A DNA stretch of 13,201 nucleotides from the NCBI GenBank assembly GCA_934177995.1, contig CAKPPW010000031.1:1-13201 (forward strand). The letters run 5' to 3'. The notes under the pieces were generated by a model. It was not told where the DNA came from. It ran no database searches and saw nothing but the letters and a program-made list of their open reading frames with translations. Of this stretch, positions 6,999 to 13,201 are shown one piece after another. This DNA comes from an uncultured Bacilli bacterium. Lineage in GTDB: Bacteria; Bacillota_I; Bacilli_A; RF39; UBA660. The stretch's first letter is position 1. Each line of letters opens with the position of its first letter. Both the position numbers and the translations under genes were made by a program.

Positions 6999-8230
6999 TC
7001 TGTCCACCAAGCCCTAAGAGCAGATGGGAAACCAATATATTGTCTTGGATTAATAGTACTTTTTTCATAGGCATAGTAACTACTACATCCTCCTCCAACA
7101 TTCCAATCACAACTTGTAACTTCTAAGTGTAAGTGGGCTGCAGTCGAACAACCACTATTACCCATTCTACCAATCATGGTACCCGTATTAACTTGCATTC
7201 CTTCACGGATATTTCCATAACTACTTAAGTGGGCATAAGTTGAATAAATATATCTACCATTTACTAAGTGTCTTATTTTAACAACTTTAGCATTTCCGTT
7301 ACAACCATAAGGACACCAGTTACCACTAGTACATGAATCACTATATATTTTAAATATAACACCATCTGCTATTGGATAAATCGGAATAGTTCTATCATTT
7401 GAATTAGATAAATCAATTCCTAAGTGTCCTCCATATCCACCCCAGTTTTGCGTAACATAACCACTAGTCATTGGTCTAAAGAAACCATTTACTGATGGAG
7501 GAACAGGAATATTACTACCACCAGCACTACTACCTCTATGAGCTCTATCATATCTATATTGACAAGCATAAATATCTTCACTTGGTCCACATCCTAACTT
7601 TTTATAGTAAGCTAGATTGGCTTTAGCAGCTTTTAACTGTTCTTGAACTGATGGCATAGATTCTCTAATAGATTTAGTATCAGCATTAATTCTTTCTTTT
7701 TCACTTTCAAGTTTAGCTTTAAGTGATTTTAATTCTTCTTTCTTGGTTGCTAACTCTGCTGACTTAGCTTTATTTGTTTTAATTAACTCATCTAATTCAT
7801 TCATTACTTTTTGATTATATTCTGTTAATTGTTCTACTACGCTTAATCTATAAACCATCTCTGTAACACTTTCTGCTCCAAAGACATATTCCATATAAGC
7901 ATTATTACCATTACTTACTTGTAAATACTGAAATAGTTGTTTACTCTCTTCTGTTTTCTTTTCTATTTCAGCGTTAGACTTATCTATCTCATCTTGTAGG
8001 CTTTTCATAGATACTTCTAAATCACTTATTTGTTTTTCATAAGTAGCTATATTTTTCTTAATTTCTGCTACTTCTTGATCATTTTTAGCAATCTTTGCTT
8101 CCTTCTCTTCTAATTGTTTTGCATAAGAATTTACCTCATTTTCAAATTCTTTTATGGTTTTAGCATCTACTTTAAAAGGTAGTAAGCAAAGAGATATTAA
8201 TAGTAAGATAATTATTTTTCTTCTATTCAT
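6992..8230 (-). CDS. Secreted coiled-coil M23 peptidase, FtsEX-activated hydrolase (EnvC/PcsB/CwlO-like role)
   Basis: A 412-residue exported murein hydrolase. A signal peptide (1-23; MNRRK, hydrophobic core, cut near VDA) leads into a long Glu/Lys-rich coiled coil (about 25-210) and a linker with proline-rich PVPPS. The lysostaphin-type M23 domain then follows: GHLGID (zinc H269 and D273), YAHL (H334) and HLHLE (H366, H368). It acts outside the membrane, cutting peptidoglycan peptide bridges. The third position after ftsE and ftsX matches the known scheme in which FtsX's outer domain binds the coiled coil and unlocks the peptidase. Eight cysteines lie in the mature part (214, 223, 300, 306, 310, 361, 374, 382), unusual for an exported Bacilli protein and suggesting disulphides. 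The start lies 1 base after the ftsX stop, with its AAGGTG site in the ftsX end. Domain call firm; exact cut site unknown. Confidence 0.92.
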   Translation of the reverse strand: MNRRKIIILLLISLCLLPFKVDAKTIKEFENEVNSYAKQLEEKEAKIAKNDQEVAEIKKNIATYEKQISDLEVSMKSLQDEIDKSNAEIEKKTEESKQLFQYLQVSNGNNAYMEYVFGAESVTEMVYRLSVVEQLTEYNQKVMNELDELIKTNKAKSAELATKKEELKSLKAKLESEKERINADTKSIRESMPSVQEQLKAAKANLAYYKKLGCGPSEDIYACQYRYDRAHRGSSAGGSNIPVPPSVNGFFRPMTSGYVTQNWGGYGGHLGIDLSNSNDRTIPIYPIADGVIFKIYSDSCTSGNWCPYGCNGNAKVVKIRHLVNGRYIYSTYAHLSSYGNIREGMQVNTGTMIGRMGNSGCSTAAHLHLEVTSCDWNVGGGCSSYYAYEKSTINPRQYIGFPSALRAWWTER

Positions 8231-8231
8231 A

Positions 8232-9131
8232 CTACACCTTTAAATACTTTCTTACAGCAGAAGATGAACCTATCATACCTACTAATATTCCTATTACAAG
8301 TATTATTCCTGATACCATATAAATAAATGGTTCTGGTTCTACTAATCTAATAATTTCTGTATATAAGTAACCATGTAAGTGATTATAAAGGGCTACATAA
8401 CCAAAACATACTCCTAATATTGGTAATATTGCTCCAAGACAACCTAGTATCATTCCTTCTACAATAAATGGTGTTTTAATAGCTACATTACTAGCTCCAA
8501 CAAGTCGCATAATTGATATTTCTCTTTTTCTTGAGAAGATTGTTAGTTTGATAGTGTTAACAATTAAGAAAACAGTTACTAATATTAAGGCAATAACTAC
8601 ACCATAAGCCCCTTTTTCTACTACACTAAACATACTAATCATCTTATCAACCCAAGCTTCACCATAATTAACAACGCTTACTTGTTCCATTTTCTTAATT
8701 TTTTCAGCCGTAGTTTTAATCTTCTCTACATCTTTTACTTTTACTTGAAATGTATCCTTTAAAGGATTATCATTGTCTTTCCAAGTAGACATTACCTCAT
8801 TAAATACTTCATTTTCTTTACGCATCTCTTCTTTGACAGCATTTTTACTTTGATAAGTTAAACTTTCAACATTGTCCATTTTTTCTAGTTTATTTTGTAC
8901 ATCTTTTACCTGCTCTTCTGTAGCATTATTATTTAGGAAGACAACTATTGTTAAGTCTTTTTCCATCTCTTTAGTAAAATTTTCTACATTAAATGTCAAG
9001 ATGATAGCTACTGCTACTATAAGTAAGGTTATTATAATACAAGAGATAGAAGCTAGTGATAGAGAAAAGTTACGAAAGACTGATTTAAAGGCATCTCTAA
9101 TACTTCTACCTAACATTCTAAAGAATTTCAT
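8232..9131 (-). CDS. ftsX: Cell division protein FtsX
   Basis: A 299-residue membrane subunit of the FtsEX complex. The topology is typical: a cytoplasmic N-tail, membrane segment 1 (about 25-48), an extracellular domain (about 50-170) beginning KEMEKDLTIVVFLNNNATEE, then three further membrane segments from about 175. The cytoplasmic loop KREISIMRLVGAS, shared by FtsX/MacB-type permeases, is seen after segment 2. It transmits ATP-driven motion of FtsE to the M23 peptidase encoded next, at the division site or side wall. Its ATG overlaps the ftsE TGA by four bases (ATGA), giving tight translational coupling. The length is normal. Confidence 0.96.
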   Translation of the reverse strand: MKFFRMLGRSIRDAFKSVFRNFSLSLASISCIIITLLIVAVAIILTFNVENFTKEMEKDLTIVVFLNNNATEEQVKDVQNKLEKMDNVESLTYQSKNAVKEEMRKENEVFNEVMSTWKDNDNPLKDTFQVKVKDVEKIKTTAEKIKKMEQVSVVNYGEAWVDKMISMFSVVEKGAYGVVIALILVTVFLIVNTIKLTIFSRKREISIMRLVGASNVAIKTPFIVEGMILGCLGAILPILGVCFGYVALYNHLHGYLYTEIIRLVEPEPFIYMVSGIILVIGILVGMIGSSSAVRKYLKV

Positions 9132-9817
9132 TCTTCATACTCCCCTTTCTCTACATGTTTTACTAAGTGTCCATCTTTTAAAACTATTACTTCTTTTTTC
9201 ATTCTATTAACAATATCTTTATCATGAGTTGCCATAATAATAGTTGTTCCACAGGACTTGTTAATTTCTTCTAGTACTTGCATAATTTCCATACTCATAT
9301 CAGGGTCTAAGTTACCAGTAGGCTCATCACAAAGTAAAAGTTTAGGTTCATTTACAATTGCTCTTGCTATAGCAACACGTTGTTGTTCACCACCTGATAA
9401 TTGGTCTGGATAGTTATGAATCTTATGTTTTAATCCAACTAATTCTATAGCCTTTAGTGTTTTCTTTCTGATTTCATCACGTTTAGCTCCTAAAACTTCC
9501 ATAGTAAAAGCAACGTTTTCATAAACTGTAGACTTAGGTAATAAACGGTAATCTTGAAATACTATTCCTAATTTTCTTCTTAGTTTATATACCTTTTTAT
9601 TTCTAAGTTTTAAAACATTAAGTCCACCAACAATTATTTCTCCTTTTGTTGGTTTTTCTTCACGATATAACATCTTTATAAATGTACTCTTTCCACTTCC
9701 ACTTCCACCTATTACAAAGACAAAAGATCCTTTTTTTATTGAAAGAGATAAGTCATAAATAGCTGTTACACCATTTTTGTATTGTTTGGTTACATTTTTT
9801 ATTCTAATTAATTCCAT
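9128..9817 (-). CDS. ftsE: Cell division ATP-binding protein FtsE
   Basis: A 229-residue ABC ATPase, the cytoplasmic partner of FtsX. All motifs are present: Walker A GGSGSGKST (37-45), Q-loop FQD (87-89), signature LSGGEQQ (140-146), Walker B LLLCDEPTGNLD (160-171) and H-loop ATHD (H198). The block VFQDYRLLPKSTVYENVAF is characteristic of FtsE rather than other ABC proteins. The start has AAGGTGGG 5 bases upstream. It heads a three-gene unit with ftsX and the M23 peptidase. In many Firmicutes ftsE follows prfB directly; here two yitT genes, a terminator and a new promoter lie between them. Confidence 0.97.
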   Translation of the reverse strand: MELIRIKNVTKQYKNGVTAIYDLSLSIKKGSFVFVIGGSGSGKSTFIKMLYREEKPTKGEIIVGGLNVLKLRNKKVYKLRRKLGIVFQDYRLLPKSTVYENVAFTMEVLGAKRDEIRKKTLKAIELVGLKHKIHNYPDQLSGGEQQRVAIARAIVNEPKLLLCDEPTGNLDPDMSMEIMQVLEEINKSCGTTIIMATHDKDIVNRMKKEVIVLKDGHLVKHVEKGEYEE

Positions 9818-9844
9818 CTTATCCCACCTTCGTATTCACTTAAC

Positions 9845-9853
9845 ATTTTAGCA
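9845..9853 (-). promoter_or_regulatory. Extended -10 promoter of the ftsE operon
   Basis: The minus strand carries TGC then TAAAAT (9845-9850), an extended -10 box matching five of six positions, 27 bases before the ftsE start and downstream of the yitT terminator. No good -35 is present at 16-18 bases (about 9867-9876 is A/T-rich), as is common for TGn promoters. The rest of the 110-base gap holds only the terminator. Confidence 0.4.
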
Positions 9854-9894
9854 TAATTAGACATTTTTTGATAGAGTTAATTATTACCATGCAC

Positions 9895-9926
9895 AAAAAA
9901 GCATCAAAATCTTTAATTTTGACACT
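9895..9926 (-). terminator. Intrinsic terminator of the prfB-yitT-yitT unit
   Basis: An 11-pair stem on the minus strand (9916-9926 with 9900-9910, two G:T pairs; AGTGTCAAAAT with ATTTTGATGCT) encloses the loop TAAAG. Six T follow (9895-9900). It starts 1 base after the last yitT stop codon. The stem is long for this window, so efficient release is expected. Confidence 0.82.
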
Positions 9927-9927
9927 C

Positions 9928-10536
9928 TTAATTAGTAATTATACATAGACATTTATCTTTTCTTAGTATTTTATCCATTACTATTTTACTTATTATTAGA
10001 ATAAAACTAGCATATAAGACTTTAGTAAAAGTAAAGTATACTCCACCAAGTACTACTATTATCATATTAATAAACAAGGTAGTATTACTAAGAGGAATCT
10101 TAAAGTACTTATAAAATATTTGACTAATAATATTAATTCCTCCGTTACTAAATCCTACTTTATACATAAAACCATTACTTATTCCTAAGGATATACCGAT
10201 TATTAGACAACTTAGAAGTAAGTCAGAGGTATCTACGGTAATAATTTTAGTAACAGGTGATGTTATCGATACAAAAAATGGATAAATAAATGTTGCTAAA
10301 AGGCTTGCTATTGTTTGTTCTTTAGATAAGAGGATTGTACTTAAAAAAAGACAAATACTACTTCCTACAAAAATAATTATTGATGGTGATACTTTTATTA
10401 GATGATTAACAATAATTGCTATTCCATTCATTCCCCCAGTTACCAATTTAATTGGATATAAAAATAGGTTAAAAACAATACTAGAAAAAAAGAGACAGAT
10501 TATTAATACTCCATATCGATATAGAATATTCTTCAT
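9928..10536 (-). CDS. YitT family membrane protein, short form lacking DUF2179
   Basis: A 202-residue membrane protein with five or six hydrophobic segments, paralogous to the gene before it. Family marks are LVTGGMNGIAIIVNH (near 32-46, for AGGVSGLSIVLN) and VGFSNGGINII (for AGFSTGGTDIL). It stops at KCLCIITN, exactly where the partner continues from AFYIITKKD into the cytoplasmic DUF2179 domain. This is therefore a clean domain loss at the boundary. The stop is followed at once by a terminator, so it is probably a settled gene form rather than a fresh break. The ATG abuts the preceding stop, with GGAGGA located in the last codons of that gene. YitT proteins have no established biochemical function. 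A heteromer with the full-length partner is inference. Confidence 0.85.
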   Translation of the reverse strand: MKNILYRYGVLIICLFFSSIVFNLFLYPIKLVTGGMNGIAIIVNHLIKVSPSIIIFVGSSICLFLSTILLSKEQTIASLLATFIYPFFVSITSPVTKIITVDTSDLLLSCLIIGISLGISNGFMYKVGFSNGGINIISQIFYKYFKIPLSNTTLFINMIIVVLGGVYFTFTKVLYASFILIISKIVMDKILRKDKCLCIITN

Positions 10537-11400
10537 CTATTCTCCTCCAAATACTTGATAAGCATCCGTTACTACAAAGAAAGCATCTGGATCTATTAGA
10601 TGAATTCCTTCTTTGAATCTATAATACTCTTTAGTTGGTATAACACTCATTAAGACATTTTGATCTTTATCTTTATAACCACCAGTTGCTTCAAATTTAG
10701 TAACTCCATGTTTCATTTCTTTTAAGATATACTCTTTAACTTCCTTATCTTTTTTAGTAATTATATAAAATGCTTTAGCATCACTTATTCCTAGTAGTAC
10801 TCTATCCATCGCCCATGTAACTAGATATAAAACTATCAAGGCATACATTAATTTATTAAAGCCAAAGGCAAAGAATCCTAGTAAAACTATTGTTCCATCT
10901 GTAAATATCATTGCTTGTCCCATACCTATTTTTAGTTTTTTAGAGATAATCATATTTAAAATATCAGTTCCTCCTGTAGAAAAACCAGCTTTAAAAATAA
11001 GTCCTGCTCCAACTCCTTGAAGTAGTCCCCCAAAGATTGCTACTAAAAGCATCTCACTTTGATTAAAACTAACATATTTAGATAAAAAGCTAGTTAGGTT
11101 TACAAAGACGGGAAATAAGATTGAACCTAAAATACTTAATTTTGTTTTTTCTTTACCTAAGAATATATAGGACAAAACTAATAAAAATATGTTAGCTATC
11201 ATTATTACATAAGATTGATTAAATTTAAAGAAATGGTTTAAGACGATAGATAAACCACTTACGCCTCCTGCTACTATGTTATTAGGTGAATAAAATAAAT
11301 TAAAAGCAAGAGCTACTAGTAGACAACCAAAAATAAACTGAAAATATCTTTTTATTTTACTATGCTGATAAATATTATTAACAATTGCCTTGGGATTCAT
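10537..11400 (-). CDS. YitT family membrane protein with C-terminal DUF2179 domain
   Basis: A 287-residue full-length YitT protein. The membrane part (about 20-200) has the glycine-rich repeats NNIVAGGVSGLSIVLNH (about 40-56) and FKAGFSTGGTDILNMIISKK (about 137-156), reflecting an internal duplication of the fold. The soluble C-terminal DUF2179 domain (about 207-287) contains ITKKDKEVKEYI, HGVTKFEATGGY, LMSVIPTKEYYRFKE and IDPDAFFVVTDAYQVFGGE. The function is not established in any family member known to me; a ligand-sensing cytoplasmic domain on a transporter-like core is a common guess. The start is supported by AAAGGAG 6-7 bases upstream, located inside the end of prfB, with which it overlaps by 23 bases. 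Co-transcription with prfB is therefore near certain. Confidence 0.9.
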   Translation of the reverse strand: MNPKAIVNNIYQHSKIKRYFQFIFGCLLVALAFNLFYSPNNIVAGGVSGLSIVLNHFFKFNQSYVIMIANIFLLVLSYIFLGKEKTKLSILGSILFPVFVNLTSFLSKYVSFNQSEMLLVAIFGGLLQGVGAGLIFKAGFSTGGTDILNMIISKKLKIGMGQAMIFTDGTIVLLGFFAFGFNKLMYALIVLYLVTWAMDRVLLGISDAKAFYIITKKDKEVKEYILKEMKHGVTKFEATGGYKDKDQNVLMSVIPTKEYYRFKEGIHLIDPDAFFVVTDAYQVFGGE

Positions 11401-12497
11401 TCTTTGCTCCTTTCAAATATGCTTCCATAAATGGAGTTAAGTCTCCATCTAAAACTTTAGTTACGTTACTTGTCTCATATGATGTTCTATGATCTTTTAC
11501 CATTGAATATGGATGCATTACATAACTTCTTATTTGTGAACCAAACTCTATATTCATTTGTTCTCCTTTTTCTTTTGCTAGTTCTTGTTCTTTTTTTTGT
11601 TGTTCTAATACATAAAGCTTAGACTTTAGAACTTGTAGAGCCGTTTCTTTGTTTTGAATTTGACTTCTTTCGTTCTGACAGGTTACTACTATACCAGTAG
11701 GAAGATGAGTTACTCTTACGGCACTATCCGTGGTATTTACTCCTTGACCTCCTGCTCCAGTTGAACGATATACATCTATTCTTATGTCCTTTTCATCTAT
11801 GTTTATATCTATATTTTTATCTATTTCTGGAGTAACATCAACACTTGCAAATGATGTATGGCGTCTATTGGAAGAATCAAATGGAGATAACCTAACTAAA
11901 CGATGAACACCTTTTTCTTCTTTTAAATAGCCATAAGCATAGCTACCATCTACTTTGAAAGAAACACTTTTAATACCAGCTTCTTCTCCTGCTTGATAAT
12001 TATATAATGTTACTTTATAGCCTTGTCTTTCACAGTATCTTAGATACATTCTATATAACATTTCTGCCCAATCACAAGCTTCTGTTCCACCAGCTCCTGA
12101 ATGAATATCAACAGTACAAGAATTAGCATCATATTCACTATCAAATAGTAAGTATATTTCAAATTGTTCTACTTCTTCTTTTAATTTATCATAATCTTTT
12201 ACTAATGTCTCTTCTAATTCGTTATCTGGTTCTAGGGATAATAGTTCTATTAAATCTAGAGCATTCTTAGTATCTCCTTTATATGAAATTATATTCTCTA
12301 AAATTGCATTTATGTTGCTAAGTTTAGAAAAAACACTTTCTCTTAATTCTTTATTATCCCAGAATCCTTCTTCTAGTTGTTTCTTTTCTAATTCTTCTTT
12401 TTCTTTTACTTTCTTATCACAGTCAAAGTAACCTCCAAAGTTCTGCTAATTTTTTATCAATCTTTTCATAGTTTCTTTTTAATTCTACTAATTCCAT
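11378..12497 (-). CDS. prfB: Peptide chain release factor 2, with RF2-type frameshift site; frame disturbed at the 5' end
   Basis: RF2 releases finished proteins at UGA and UAA codons. The main frame (12418 down to 11378) is intact. It contains EEGFWDN, SGAGGTEACDWAEMLYRMY, the stop-reading tripeptide SPF (11879-11887) that marks RF2 rather than RF1, the catalytic GGQ (11744-11752, in GAGGQGVNTTDSAVR) and the normal RF2 C-terminus. The likely start is ATG 12495-12497 with AGAAGGG 5 bases upstream (MELVELK...). An RF2 autoregulatory site, GGAGG-TTA-CTT-TGA-C, is at 12423-12437. However, the ATG frame is one base short of the CTT TGA frame. It meets TAG after 16 codons. After the normal +1 shift there is one base too many before the main frame (CTT GAC TGG TGA). 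A TTG at 12425-12427, 5 bases after GGAGG, could start a 349-residue form. Identity is certain; the true 5' structure is not. Confidence 0.9.
12423..12437 (-). promoter_or_regulatory. RF2 programmed +1 frameshift signal (autoregulatory site)
   Basis: On the minus strand the order is GGAGG (12433-12437), a 3-base spacer TTA, CTT (12427-12429), TGA (12424-12426), C. This equals the known prfB arrangement: an internal anti-SD-pairing site, then a slippery CUU, a weakly terminated UGA and a following C. When RF2 is scarce the ribosome should slip forward to read GAC. Upstream, in the same frame, lie codons reading NYEKIDKKLAELWRLL, a plausible RF2 N-terminal helix. The site is canonical, but the frames to either side do not join to it as written. 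Confidence 0.8.
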
Positions 12498-12519
12498 AAT
12501 AACCCTTCTTTCTATTCAC

Positions 12520-12548
12520 ATTTTAACAAATTATTTTTTATTAATCAA
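12520..12548 (-). promoter_or_regulatory. Proximal prfB promoter
   Basis: TTGATT (12543-12548) and TAAAAT (12520-12525) lie exactly 17 bases apart on the minus strand, 22 bases before the prfB ATG. Matches to consensus are four and five of six. The transcript would have a very short leader carrying only the AGAAGGG ribosome site. It would bypass the hairpin at 12586-12623. Confidence 0.45.
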
Positions 12549-12585
12549 TTATGTGTATAAATTAGTAATTACTGCATAATATATT

Positions 12586-12623
12586 AGTGGGAAGGGTTCA
12601 CGAATTTAGTGAAGATTCCCATT
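12586..12623 (-). promoter_or_regulatory. Structured hairpin in the prfB upstream region
   Basis: A two-part stem: TGGGAA (12588-12593) pairs with TTCCCA (12616-12621) and TTCAC (12597-12601) with GTGAA (12609-12613). They are separated by an asymmetric 3/2 internal loop and capped by a 7-base loop. There is no T-run on either side, so it is not an intrinsic terminator. It would be the very 5' end of RNA from the distal promoter. It could be an RNA-stabilising 5' hairpin, a leader, a small RNA or a protein-binding site. I cannot assign it to a known riboswitch class. Confidence 0.4.
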
Positions 12624-12651
12624 ATATATAGATGATACTATTAAGTATCAA
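12623..12651 (-). promoter_or_regulatory. Distal promoter upstream of prfB
   Basis: TTGATA (12646-12651, five of six) and TATATA (12623-12628) are 17 bases apart. An overlapping perfect TATAAT (12621-12626) is at 19 bases. It lies immediately after the terminator of the preceding gene, with the -35 touching the terminator tail. RNA starting here would begin with the GGGAA hairpin arm. Confidence 0.42.
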
Positions 12652-12684
12652 AAAAACAATGTAATCAAAGCGATTAGATTGTTT
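12650..12684 (-). terminator. Intrinsic terminator of the repeat-protein gene
   Basis: On the minus strand AAACAAT and TAATC (12672-12684) pair with GATTA and ATTGTTT (12654-12666). The stem holds one C:C mismatch and a 5-base loop, followed by a T tail (12650-12653, continuous with the stem's T). The TAA stop of the upstream gene lies inside the 5' arm. The other strand also ends in six T after the same stem, so it could work in both directions. Confidence 0.68.
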
Positions 12685-13201
12685 TTTCTTTTACTTTAGA
12701 TTTAGTGGCAGATAATAGTGATAAATCACTATCTAACGAAGATATAATATCTTCTTTTTTTATTTTTGATAAATCACTTTGTAATTTTTCACATTCTTCA
12801 CGACTATTAGTTTCCGTATACATTTTTAGTGATGGTAATAAAATAAAGGGTTCTTTACAAATTCCTACTGTTCTTTTAATGTAATCAAGTTGAAAATCAT
12901 ATTTTACTCCATCTATTATTTTTAATGTTGGCATTAATAGTCCTGTATCTTTATAATATTCATCTTTAGTTAATTTTCCAATAAATTTTACTTGTCTTTC
13001 ACTATTAGAACTATTAATAGAATCAGCTGCCGTTAATAATTGTTCTTTATTTAATTCTTCTTGATCATATAATAATTCACTTATCCCTCTAGCTTGATAC
13101 TCTTCTTTACTATTTAAAACTTTACTAGCTAGTTCTAATGATATATCTTCTTTTATAGCTTCACTATTTAATAAGATATTTCGTTCTGCTATTCTTTGAT
13201 A
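12674..13201 (-). CDS. Unrecognised repeat protein, C-terminal part (start beyond window)
   Basis: An open frame runs without a stop from the right edge to TAA at 12674 (175 residues visible), so the true start lies beyond 13201. An internal ATG at 12934 is not the start. Residues 1-68 form two 34-residue repeats beginning YQRIAERN and YQARGISE. A third begins RQVKFIGKL at residue 69. The pattern is Y/R-Q, a helix, a loop, then L-x-x-A-x-x-(V/I)-x-N-S. It is alpha-helical in character and resembles repeat proteins I loosely recall from uncultured gut Firmicutes. The C-terminal part (about 90-175), MPTLKIIDGVKYDF onward, has no repeats and ends in a Ser/Lys-rich tail. No catalytic motif, membrane segment or signal is visible in this fragment. 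Function unknown. Confidence 0.8.
   Translation of the reverse strand, partial: YQRIAERNILLNSEAIKEDISLELASKVLNSKEEYQARGISELLYDQEELNKEQLLTAADSINSSNSERQVKFIGKLTKDEYYKDTGLLMPTLKIIDGVKYDFQLDYIKRTVGICKEPFILLPSLKMYTETNSREECEKLQSDLSKIKKEDIISSLDSDLSLLSATKSKVKEKTI
12998..13201 (-). repeat. Two in-frame copies of a 34-residue protein repeat
   Basis: Units at 13100-13201 and 12998-13099 (102 bases each) encode repeats that start YQ and end LNSKEE and INSSNSE respectively. A degenerate third unit starts at 12997 (RQ). The spacing is exact, but residue identity is low, so this is an old protein repeat rather than a DNA-level duplication. More copies probably lie to the right of the window. Confidence 0.5.

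Noticed and set aside
8872..9210. Plus-strand 112-residue reading frame
   Set aside because: Antisense to ftsX and ftsE, Ser/Leu-rich shadow of well-supported genes.
11378..12061. RF2 read as a 227-residue protein from ATG 12061
   Set aside because: The same frame is open and RF2-like (FWDN, SGAGGTEACDWAE) back to 12418. ATG 12061 is an internal methionine.
12440..12460. A-AAA-AAT heptamer as a programmed -1 site for prfB
   Set aside because: It would join the ATG frame to the CTT TGA frame, but the downstream frame error remains. RF2 regulation is not known to use it, and A-runs are common here.
12586..12623. Hairpin as a terminator or known riboswitch
   Set aside because: No T-run on either strand, and no riboswitch or T-box signature recognised. 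Kept only as a structured element.
1..13201. UGA read as tryptophan (Mycoplasma-type code)
   Set aside because: Trp is encoded by TGG, ftsE and the membrane protein at 592-2025 end in TGA, and an RF2 gene is present. The in-frame TGA of prfB is the frameshift signal, not a sense codon.

Overview
The window is strongly AT-rich, with every supported gene on the minus strand. It looks like a cell-walled, low-GC Firmicute of class Bacilli, perhaps an uncultured gut lineage. This rests on AAGGAGG-type ribosome binding sites, short intrinsic terminators, the prfB / ftsE / ftsX / M23-peptidase order, and paired yitT genes. UGA is an ordinary stop here: several genes end in TGA, Trp is encoded by TGG, and RF2 is present. 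That argues against a Mycoplasma-type code. Species cannot be named from this sequence.

Layout in transcription order (right to left). (1) 13201-12674: the 3' end of an unrecognised protein with 34-residue helical repeats, ending in a terminator. (2) 12651-9895: two candidate promoters and a hairpin leader, then prfB (RF2) overlapping a full-length YitT protein, an abutting shorter YitT protein, and a terminator. The 5' end of prfB carries a textbook RF2 autoregulatory frameshift site. As written, however, the reading frame is broken on both sides of it. (3) 9876-6973: a promoter, then ftsE, ftsX and a secreted coiled-coil M23 peptidase. This is the classic module in which an ABC-type complex controls a peptidoglycan hydrolase during division. 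(4) 6983-5942: a gene with its own promoter, encoding an N-terminal helix-turn-helix joined to a metallophosphoesterase. (5) 5933-5032: a monocistronic short-chain dehydrogenase with a terminator. (6) 5030-98: a tightly packed four-gene operon. It encodes a UDP-galactopyranose-mutase/amine-oxidase-like flavoprotein, two tandem paralogous multi-pass membrane proteins with GT-C-like features, and a dCMP deaminase resembling the eukaryotic enzyme.

Genes that act together: ftsE, ftsX and the M23 peptidase form one envelope-division machine. The flavoprotein and the paired membrane proteins are probably a cell-surface glycan unit (inference). The two YitT proteins may be a paired membrane complex (inference). 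No tRNA, rRNA, CRISPR array, insertion sequence or phage gene was seen, and no gene-free stretch exceeds about 180 bases.
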